This document shows, piece after piece, positions 1-5,540 of a stretch of 6,043 nt of DNA; position 1 is the first letter of the stretch; the number at the start of each line of letters is the position of its first letter. The stretch covers positions 1-6,043 of the forward strand of contig WRKE01000175.1 of the NCBI GenBank assembly GCA_009778235.1, read 5' to 3'. The DNA comes from Pseudomonadota bacterium. Its GTDB lineage: Bacteria > Desulfobacterota > Desulfobulbia > Desulfobulbales > Desulfobulbaceae. The notes beneath the pieces are model-generated. The model was given only the letters and a program-made list of their open reading frames with translations. It was not told the DNA's origin and ran no database searches. The position numbers and the translations under genes were made by a program.

Positions 1-825
1 CAGGCCACCGGCCAAGGCCGACCCGAGACCGAACAACTTGGATACCACCCCGATCTCGGACTTGCTGAATCCCAGGGACTGATAAAAGGGGGTGGTCAGG
101 GTCGCCGCCATCTGGTCACCGAATTTGTACAGCAGGATGAAGAGCAGTAACCAGAGGGCCCGGTCGCGGCTGAAGTAGTCGACAAAAGGCTCGATGATCG
201 CCTCCCGAAACGTCCGGGGAGCGCCTTTGGTCTGCGGAGGTTCCCGGCACAGCAGGGTGGTGACCACGCCCAGGAGAAGCAAGGCCGCCATCAGCAGATA
301 GACCTGGTCAAAGGCGAGCCGGTCGGCCAGAATCAGGCCGCCGCTGCCGGCCAGCACCATGCCCACCCGATAGCCGATCACATAGAGGGAACTGCCCAGC
401 CCCAGTTGATTATCGCTCAAGTCTTCCCGCCGGTAGGCATCGACCACGATATCCTGGGAGGCGGAAAACAGGGTGACGAAAAAGGCGGCCACTGCCACCA
501 GCCACGGCGTCTGGCCGGGGTCGGTCAACCCCAGCCCGATGAGGGCGAACATCAGCAGCACCTGCACCACCATCAGCCATCCCCGCCGGCGCCCCAAAAA
601 TGGCAAGGTGAACCGGTCGAAGATCGGCGCCCACAGAAATTTGATGGTGTAGGGCAATCCCACCAGGGAAAAGAGACCGATCGTGGTCAGATCGACTCCC
701 TGGTCGGTCATCCAGGCCTGGAGCAGGGTGGTGGTCAGCAACAGCGGCATGCCGCAGGCAAAGCCCATCAACAGGGCGACCAGCATGCTCGGCGAGAAAA
801 TTTGGCGGATCAGGTGCGTATTCAT
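1..825 (-). CDS. ampG: AmpG-type muropeptide permease (MFS), N-terminal part; 3' end off the left edge
   Basis: This gene encodes an inner-membrane major-facilitator transporter of the AmpG family, which imports anhydro-muropeptides from the periplasm for cell-wall recycling. The visible part is 275 residues, and the usual family length is about 400-500. From my own translation, residues 21-38 carry the GFACGMP...LQAW signature. Residues 63-84 contain FLWAPIFDRF followed by GRRRGW, the cytoplasmic loop after helix 2. Residues 121-134 read SASQDIVVDAYRRE, the strongest AmpG hallmark, and YRVGM follows at 152-156. Several hydrophobic helices alternate with short loops. The ATG at 825-823 gives an N-terminus of the same length as remembered E. 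coli AmpG, but lacks a clear Shine-Dalgarno. An in-frame TTG at 852-850, four bases after AAGGGGA, would add nine residues and is a possible alternative start. The gene lies 111 bp downstream of the TIGR03790-like gene on the same strand. The family call is secure; the exact substrate is inferred. Confidence 0.92.
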   Translation of the reverse strand, partial: MNTHLIRQIFSPSMLVALLMGFACGMPLLLTTTLLQAWMTDQGVDLTTIGLFSLVGLPYTIKFLWAPIFDRFTLPFLGRRRGWLMVVQVLLMFALIGLGLTDPGQTPWLVAVAAFFVTLFSASQDIVVDAYRREDLSDNQLGLGSSLYVIGYRVGMVLAGSGGLILADRLAFDQVYLLMAALLLLGVVTTLLCREPPQTKGAPRTFREAIIEPFVDYFSRDRALWLLLFILLYKFGDQMAATLTTPFYQSLGFSKSEIGVVSKLFGLGSALAGGL

Positions 826-850
826 CAAAGCCCGGGTGGATTGTAAAACC

Positions 851-892
851 AAAAATCCCCTTCTACCACACCACCCTTGTTTGCAAAGGGGA
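851..892 (-). terminator. Possible intrinsic terminator or attenuator between the TIGR03790-like gene and ampG
   Basis: Read on the minus strand, TCCCCTT (892-886) can pair with AAGGGGA (862-856), a perfect 7-bp stem extendable by one G-U pair. It is followed immediately by TTTTT (855-851). The loop is long, about 21-23 nt. The 5' arm could instead pair with a nearer AAGGG (plus-strand CCCTT, 874-878) to form a short alternative hairpin without a U tract. The element lies about 44 nt after the stop of the upstream gene and 25 nt before the ampG ATG. It fits an intergenic terminator with read-through, or a weak attenuator. The long loop lowers confidence. Confidence 0.4.
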
Positions 893-936
893 ATCCGCCG
901 GAGAGTGGCTTGGCCGGGGTAAAAAGGACCAGTAGC

Positions 937-2073
937 TCAGCGCGGTGAAAACGGCTGATACAGGGGATCGCCGATCAGGACCATCTGCCAGGAGAGAAAA
1001 GGCAGGCTGACCAGGTAGGTCTCGCCCAGGCTGAGAGAGCTCTCGACCAGCTTGGTGAAAAACAGTTCCGGCGGAGGAAAGGCTTGGATATAGGGTTCGT
1101 TCACCGGGCCAATGGTGGCGGCCACGCCCATCTCCAGCATGCGCTTGCACCAGACGAGCGAATCTTTCTTCTTCAACGTGGCGCATTCGGCGCTGGCGAT
1201 ATGATAGCCGATGGCCCCCCGCACCCAAGTAAAGGCATCGACATAGTGGGCCAGGCTGTACCAGCCGCAATAGAGCGCGGCCTTGGGGCAATCGCCGGGC
1301 TGGAAGAGCTGTTCCTTATCGTCAAGCCGCACCTCTTCCATCCGGCCGCTGGCCCGGACGCCTTGCGCCGCCGCGTGGATCGAGTCGTCGTACAAGGCAT
1401 AGCTTTCGAGCTTGGTGGCGGTCGGCCTGGGCCAGCGCGCATCGAAATAGGCCCGGCCGCTCAGCCCCTTCTTTTCGGCAAAGAGGGTATCGTCGATGAT
1501 CCGCCGTACCGTCGTTGGATCGGGTCCATCCAAACGGGCCACGATCAACACCTCGTCCCGTGCCAGGGTGGTGGCCTTGCCGTCAAAGCCGATAAAATAG
1601 GGATTGGGCAACCAACCTGCCAAGGGATAGTCGTCGGCCAGGACCAGAGCGAGTTCGGAATCGACCGCGGCCGCGGTTTCTTCCAAGCCACTCCGGGCAT
1701 GCGGCTCATCCTCCTGCTTGGCTGGGATCGGCTGAACAGCCAGGGGCAGGCCATACATCGCCACCAGGCAACGAATGCGCCGCTCCGGGTCGAGCTTTGC
1801 CAGGGCCCGGCGCACGGGCTCCCTGATCTTATGATCATACTCTTGCCGCGAACAGCGTTCGTTGGCGGTGACAGTGAGGCGGATCAGATGGCTGGCCGGA
1901 ATCCGGCGCCGCTGCATGTAATAGTTGGCCAATTCCAGGCTGTCGCCGACTGCCGTATTGACCACAACCGCCACCTCATCCGGGACGAGTGCCCAGGCAG
2001 CGGCCGGCGCCAGCGTCCGCCCCAGGCCGAAAATAAAAAAAATGATCAGTATGCGGATGGCGCGGGGTAGCAT
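937..2073 (-). CDS. Exported TIGR03790-family protein of unknown function
   Basis: This 378-residue protein has a likely Sec signal peptide: a basic MLPRAIR start, a hydrophobic core at about residues 8-18, and a cleavage site plausibly after A26-W27-A28. The mature protein is therefore probably periplasmic or exported. It resembles the TIGR03790 family from memory: PDEVAVVVN (31-39), ANYYMQRRRIP (49-59), CLVAMYGLPL (102-111), GAIGYHIASAECATL (286-300), GVAATIGPVNEPY (316-328) and a terminal IGDPLYQPF (367-375). The function of the family is unknown, and it has been noted as co-occurring with exosortase. The C-terminal pattern (GAxxxHxxS, then GAxAxxG, then GDPLY) is reminiscent of gingipain/C25-like clan CD peptidases. 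However, the place where those have Gly-His-Gly reads GWYS here (270-273), so activity is doubtful. The start ATG at 2073-2071 is the natural one, giving a signal peptide directly; only a weak GAG lies about 10 nt upstream. The gene is divergent from mutY and precedes ampG on the same strand. Confidence 0.82.
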   Translation of the reverse strand: MLPRAIRILIIFFIFGLGRTLAPAAAWALVPDEVAVVVNTAVGDSLELANYYMQRRRIPASHLIRLTVTANERCSRQEYDHKIREPVRRALAKLDPERRIRCLVAMYGLPLAVQPIPAKQEDEPHARSGLEETAAAVDSELALVLADDYPLAGWLPNPYFIGFDGKATTLARDEVLIVARLDGPDPTTVRRIIDDTLFAEKKGLSGRAYFDARWPRPTATKLESYALYDDSIHAAAQGVRASGRMEEVRLDDKEQLFQPGDCPKAALYCGWYSLAHYVDAFTWVRGAIGYHIASAECATLKKKDSLVWCKRMLEMGVAATIGPVNEPYIQAFPPPELFFTKLVESSLSLGETYLVSLPFLSWQMVLIGDPLYQPFSPR

Positions 2074-2203
2074 AAGAAAATCTCAACAATGGGCCTGGCA
2101 AGGGCCAGGAGAATGGATCGGGGTTTTTTCGTGTTGATCATGTCCACCGGGCCCTTGATCCTTTCTCACCGGCAATCGGATTGGCGCCCGATGCGCTCAA
2201 CAC

Positions 2204-2240
2204 AAAAACAAATATAAAATTATTTTTAAAAAATAAAACT
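2204..2240 (-). promoter_or_regulatory. AT-rich block, candidate promoter for the TIGR03790-like gene
   Basis: A 37-bp run composed almost entirely of A and T contains a minus-strand TATATT (2216-2211) that could act as a -10 box. The sequence 17 bp upstream (GTTTTA, 2239-2234) is only a poor -35 match. If used, it would give a leader of about 130 nt before the start at 2073. The composition contrast is observed; promoter function is inferred. It might equally serve as an UP-like or nucleoid-protein binding region for either divergent gene. Confidence 0.25.
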
Positions 2241-2249
2241 CCCGATACA

Positions 2250-2275
2250 CGGTTACCGGATGAACCGGCTTTTTT
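2250..2275 (+). terminator. Weak terminator-like hairpin with T-tract
   Basis: CGGTT (2250-2254) can pair with AACCG (2263-2267) around an 8-nt loop, followed by GC and then TTTTTT (2270-2275). The five-pair stem is short for an intrinsic terminator, and no gene ends just before it on the plus strand. It would only make sense if a short transcript began upstream in the AT-rich block. It is listed as visible structure, not an established terminator. Confidence 0.22.
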
Positions 2276-2603
2276 CCACCCACCTTCTGTCCGCCCGAGG
2301 CAATGGATCGATTGGCAAAAAGATGCCCAATAAAAGAGGGCTCAGAGAGCTGCTTGGTGGTACGGTGATTCCGGCTAACGCTCATTCAAACCAATGGGCT
2401 CCGAGCATGGATCATCGCGACCCCGTGCGAAAACAACCGCTGGCCTTTATCCTGAGATCTGCATTCGACCTGGCTGCCACGCCGTATCCCCAAGGGCAAA
2501 ACCGGCTCAGAGCTTTGGTGATCAATCTCCCCTTGACCGCGCTGTCTCGGACTGAATTTGGTTGAATGGGATTTGATCGAGTGTCTCAAGCACCATGGAC
2601 CCC

Positions 2604-2656
2604 TTGCGCCCCACCGATTCCGCCGGGAAGCACCGGAGGGGAGCGCAGTGGCGCAA
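2604..2656 (+). promoter_or_regulatory. Structured leader element with an occluded Shine-Dalgarno upstream of mutY
   Basis: TGCGC plus CCC (2605-2612) pairs with GGG plus GCGCA (2639-2641, 2643-2647), leaving A2642 bulged. Inside this, CCG (2614-2616) pairs with CGG (2634-2636), and TTCC (2618-2621) pairs with GGAA (2626-2629). The structure would bury GGAGGGG (2635-2641), the best ribosome-binding sequence in the region, which sits 6 nt before a GTG at 2648. A competing perfect 7-bp pairing exists between TTGCGCC (2604-2610) and GGCGCAA (2650-2656). The base pairs are read directly; any regulatory role is inference. Confidence 0.3.
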
Positions 2657-2717
2657 CACCTGAGAAAAGACCGCTTGCCAATGATACGACCGAAAACACC
2701 TTGTCCACAATACGCAC

Positions 2718-3914
2718 ATGAGCATGACCGAGAAGACAGATCCTGCGGAAATACTTGAACTGCAGCGGCGGCTGCACCAGTGGTTCACGGTCCATCAGCG
2801 GCCTTTGCCTTGGCGGCAGACGTATGACCCCTACCAGGTTTGGATTGCAGAAATCATGGGCCAGCAGACCCAGATGGACAGGGTTGTGCAGTATTTTTTG
2901 CGCTGGCTCACCCGGTTTCCCAATCTGGCCGCAGTGGCCGACGCTCCGGAGCAGGCCATTCTCAAGGCATGGGAAGGATTGGGCTATTACAGCCGGGCCC
3001 GCAACCTGCATCAGACCGCCCGACTGCTGATCGCGTCCGGCGCATCCGGGATACCGGACGTGCGCCAGCGCCTGCTCGCCCTTCCCGGCATCGGCCCCTA
3101 CACCGCCGCGGCCATCCTGTCGATCGCCTTCAACCAACCGTATCCGCTCCTGGACGCCAATGTCGAGCGGCTCTTTGCCCGTCTGGCCGATATCGACCGC
3201 CCCCTCAAGCTGGGCACGACCAAAAAACAGTTGGCCGTCATGGCCGACACCCTGCTCGACCGGAACTCTCCCCGGGTCCACAACCAGGCGCTGATGGAAC
3301 TGGGGGCACTGGCCTGCACCCCCAAAAATCCGAATTGTGGAGCCTGCCCGCTCCAGCCGTACTGTCAAGCCCATCGGGCCGACACTGTCGAGTTCCGCCC
3401 CGTACCCACCGGCAAACAGAAAAAAATTGACATCACCATGGCCTGCGCCATTCTGCGCAAGGGAGATGCCTTTTACATTCAGCAGCGAATGCCCGACGAC
3501 ATTTGGGGCAGCCTGTGGGAATTTCCCGGTGGCCAGCTCGAAGCAGGAGAATCTCCCGAGCAAGCCGCGCGGCGCGAAATCCGGGAGGAAACCGGCTGGG
3601 AAATCAGCGACCTGGCCGCTTTGGCCACGGTCACCCACCATTACACCCGCTATCGCGTCACCCTCCATGGCTTTCTGTCCATCTTGCCCTCCTCTGCCGC
3701 GGAGCCGGTTCTGACCGCAGCCAGCCGTTACGCCTGGGTGTCTCTGGACCGCCTCGGGGAGTATCCTTTTCCCGCTGGCCATCGCCAGCTGGTGGCCGCC
3801 CTCCGCACCCATTTTCCGGAAAATAGGCAAGACAACTCACATGACTTTTCTCTTGCATTGCCGATGGTTACAAAAAAACAATCATATAAAGTTCAAAATA
3901 CCGGAAAAAAATAG
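2718..3914 (+). CDS. mutY: A/G-specific adenine DNA glycosylase MutY with a C-terminal domain bearing a complete Nudix box
   Basis: MutY removes adenine mispaired with 8-oxoguanine, preventing G:C to T:A transversions. The protein is 398 residues. The N-terminal glycosylase domain has the catalytic Glu45 in VWIAEIMGQQTQ (41-52), GYYSRARN (89-96), and the helix-hairpin-helix LPGIGPYTAAAI (122-133). The catalytic Asp146 lies in LLDANVERLFAR (144-155). Four cysteines at 200, 207, 210 and 216 (C-x6-C-x2-C-x5-C) form the 4Fe-4S site. The C-terminal domain from about residue 238 is the MutT-like 8-oxoguanine recognition domain. Unusually, it retains the full Nudix pattern Gx5Ex7REUxEExGU at 272-294. 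The last 30 or so residues are an AT-rich coded, Lys- and Gln-rich tail beyond the normal domain end. An in-frame stop at 2682-2684 limits the start to ATG 2718 or ATG 2724. Neither has a clear Shine-Dalgarno. It is followed 47 bp later by the regulator gene, possibly co-transcribed. Confidence 0.96.
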   Translation: MSMTEKTDPAEILELQRRLHQWFTVHQRPLPWRQTYDPYQVWIAEIMGQQTQMDRVVQYFLRWLTRFPNLAAVADAPEQAILKAWEGLGYYSRARNLHQTARLLIASGASGIPDVRQRLLALPGIGPYTAAAILSIAFNQPYPLLDANVERLFARLADIDRPLKLGTTKKQLAVMADTLLDRNSPRVHNQALMELGALACTPKNPNCGACPLQPYCQAHRADTVEFRPVPTGKQKKIDITMACAILRKGDAFYIQQRMPDDIWGSLWEFPGGQLEAGESPEQAARREIREETGWEISDLAALATVTHHYTRYRVTLHGFLSILPSSAAEPVLTAASRYAWVSLDRLGEYPFPAGHRQLVAALRTHFPENRQDNSHDFSLALPMVTKKQSYKVQNTGKK

Positions 3915-3961
3915 GCATTCACTGTCGATAATGGTAATATACAAAAATTTAGTTCATCATT

Positions 3962-5500
3962 GTGGATATATTGCGACACATGGCCTATAAACACCAAACA
4001 TTTGCCAACGCCGAAGAGGAAGTCCAGCGGCTCAGCACCAACTGGCAGACCTTGCTTGAAGCCATGCCCGAGATGGTGTTTTTGCTCAGTGACGACGGCT
4101 CCGTGCAGTACATGAACAGGAGCGCCAAGACATGCTTTGGCGTACCGTGCTCGCCGTCTACCTGCGAGGGCTTGAAAGAGGCCTGCAACAAATACCTGGA
4201 GAAGCTGCAGGTCTCAGCGGGGCCCAACGGCAAAGACACCATTATCGAAGGCCTGATCGCCTCCACGCCGGTGGAATACTCCGCGGTGCCTTTTGTTGGC
4301 TATACCGGAGCGCAATTGATCATGATGATCATGCGCGACATCACCCAGCGCAAGAGCTTCGAACGCGAACTGCTCCAGTTCAACACCAGCATCGAAACCA
4401 TCCTGGAGCAGAAGATCAGTGAGTTGCAAGCCAGCGAGGAGATGCGGGTCCGTCTCTCCCGTCAGGTCAACAGCCTCAAGAACCAATTGGGCCACTACCA
4501 CAAGGCGGACAAGATGGTGGGCCGCAGCCGCAAGATGCGCGAATTGCGGGAAATGATCCACCAGGTGTCGAGTTCGGACGCCACCATCCTCATCACGGGC
4601 GAATCCGGCACCGGCAAGGAGTTGGTGGCCAACCTGGTCCATGGCACGAGCGCCCGCGACGACAAGCCGCTTTTGAAAATCAACTGCAACGCCATCAACG
4701 ATTCATTGCTCGAGGCCGATCTGTTTGGGTACGAGAAAGGGGCCTTCACCGGCGCCCTCAATCGCAAAATAGGTAAATTCGAGGTGGTGGACGGCGGCAC
4801 CATTTTTTTGGATGAGATCGGCGACATCAGCCCGAGGATGCAGGTCGCCCTCCTCCGTGTGCTGCAAAACGGCGAAATCATTAGGGTCGGCGGCACGGAA
4901 CCAGTGAAGGTCAATGTCCGGATGATCGCCGCCACCAACGTCGATCTCGCCCAGGCGGTCAAGGAGAAAAAATTCCGGCTGGATCTCTACTACCGGCTCA
5001 ATATCATCAACATTGACATCCCCCCGCTCCGCGAGCGCAAAGAAGACATCGTCGAGTTGGTTTCCCATTTTGTCAACCACTACCGGGTGGCCTTCAAGAA
5101 AGAGATCGATTTTGTGCCGAAATCGACCATTAACCGCCTGTTGGCCCATGACTGGCCGGGCAATGTCCGCGAACTGGAGAACCTCATCCAGCGGGCGGTC
5201 CTCATGGCCAAGGGCAAGATGATCACCGAAAGCGATCTGGTCTTCGACCAGGATCCCAACATGGGCCCGCTACAAAAGGCCGACAGCTTCGAGATCGACG
5301 AGAAGCTCGGTTCCCTCGCCTTCAAGTCCATCGTGGCCGAATTTGAGGCCACCATCATCCAACGTGCCCTGCACAAGTACAACGGCAATGTCTCCACCGC
5401 TGCCAACCATCTCAGGCTCGGCAAAACAGCCCTGTACGACAAAATCAAGCAGCACGGCATCTCCGCCAAGAACATCAAGCGGTCCAAATCAAACGGCTGA
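3962..5500 (+). CDS. PAS-domain sigma54-dependent transcriptional activator (NtrC-type AAA+ enhancer-binding protein)
   Basis: This 512-residue cytoplasmic regulator activates sigma54 RNA polymerase promoters by ATP hydrolysis. It has no receiver domain. An N-terminal PAS domain spans about residues 25-130, with LLEAMPEMVFLLSDDGSV at 31-48 and a terminal RDITQRK at 125-131. It contains four cysteines at 58, 63, 68 and 75. A probable coiled-coil linker covers about 131-180. The AAA+ domain has Walker A GESGTGKE (213-220), a canonical GAFTGA sigma54-contact loop (260-265), Walker B TIFLDEIGD (280-288), IAATN (322-326), arginine-finger region FRLDLYYRL (338-346), and the sensor II motif WPGNVRELEN (398-407). 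A Fis-type helix-turn-helix lies at about 465-500 (NGNVSTAANHLRLGKTALYDKI). All key AAA+ residues are intact. The start is ambiguous: GTG 3962, TTG 3971 or ATG 3980 are all in frame, and none has a strong ribosome binding site. Target genes are unknown. I found no convincing -24/-12 promoter in the window. Confidence 0.95.
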   Translation: MDILRHMAYKHQTFANAEEEVQRLSTNWQTLLEAMPEMVFLLSDDGSVQYMNRSAKTCFGVPCSPSTCEGLKEACNKYLEKLQVSAGPNGKDTIIEGLIASTPVEYSAVPFVGYTGAQLIMMIMRDITQRKSFERELLQFNTSIETILEQKISELQASEEMRVRLSRQVNSLKNQLGHYHKADKMVGRSRKMRELREMIHQVSSSDATILITGESGTGKELVANLVHGTSARDDKPLLKINCNAINDSLLEADLFGYEKGAFTGALNRKIGKFEVVDGGTIFLDEIGDISPRMQVALLRVLQNGEIIRVGGTEPVKVNVRMIAATNVDLAQAVKEKKFRLDLYYRLNIINIDIPPLRERKEDIVELVSHFVNHYRVAFKKEIDFVPKSTINRLLAHDWPGNVRELENLIQRAVLMAKGKMITESDLVFDQDPNMGPLQKADSFEIDEKLGSLAFKSIVAEFEATIIQRALHKYNGNVSTAANHLRLGKTALYDKIKQHGISAKNIKRSKSNG

Positions 5501-5502
5501 TC

Positions 5503-5530
5503 GCGCCCGTACCGCCTCCAGTCGGTGCGC
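5503..5530. terminator. Imperfect GC-rich hairpin in the convergent gap, possible weak bidirectional terminator
   Basis: The 40-bp gap between two convergent genes contains GCGC (5503-5506) and ACCG (5511-5514), which pair with GCGC (5527-5530) and CGGT (5523-5526). A 4-nt bulge and an 8-nt loop interrupt the structure. There is no T-tract on either side, so intrinsic termination is doubtful. The position, rather than the structure, is the main argument. Confidence 0.22.
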
Positions 5531-5540
5531 CATCAAGTGT

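Larger units (their letters stand above)
2074..2717. other. Divergent intergenic region without a convincing long gene
   Basis: This 644-bp gap separates the minus-strand TIGR03790-like gene from plus-strand mutY and presumably carries both promoters. An AT-rich block at about 2204-2240 stands out sharply from its GC-rich surroundings. A perfect 6-bp stem, CCTGGC (2094-2099) and GCCAGG (2104-2109), lies in the 5' leader of the minus-strand gene. Two further hairpin elements are listed separately. One 101-codon plus-strand reading frame (2260-2565) and shorter ones exist, but none has a ribosome binding site or a recognisable protein. I found no tRNA, no known riboswitch pattern and no transposase remnant by eye. 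A degraded gene or an unrecognised small RNA cannot be excluded. Confidence 0.6.

Noticed and set aside
1084..2070. Long plus-strand open frame (328 codons) antisense to the TIGR03790-like gene
   Set aside because: It lies wholly inside a gene with clear family motifs and a signal peptide, has no recognisable motif of its own, and is expected in GC-rich DNA where the opposite strand lacks stops.
2131..2203. Inverted repeat GTGTTGA (2131-2137) and TCAACAC (2197-2203) as an operator
   Set aside because: Seven-base arms 59 bp apart are likely by chance in this length, and no regulator here is known to bind such a site.
2312..2326. TTGGCA...TGC resembling a sigma54 -24/-12 promoter upstream of mutY
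   Set aside because: The GG-to-GC distance is one base short of the strict spacing and the -12 half is poor.
2260..2565. 101-codon plus-strand frame in the divergent gap
   Set aside because: There is no ribosome binding site, its start lies inside a small hairpin with a T-tract, and the product matches nothing I recognise. A remnant gene is possible but unsupported.
2586..3830. Long minus-strand open frame (414 codons) antisense to mutY
   Set aside because: It is an exact shadow of the MutY coding region, Gly- and Gln-rich with no domain signature. MutY itself is unambiguous.
3853..3943. Possible sigma70 promoters in the AT-rich end of mutY (TTGCAT, TATAAA, TATACA)
   Set aside because: None of the hexamer pairs I tried has spacing near 17 bp, and AT-rich DNA gives such hexamers by chance.
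4214..5487. Several minus-strand frames antisense to the sigma54 activator
   Set aside because: They mirror conserved AAA+ coding sequence and show no independent motifs or start signals.
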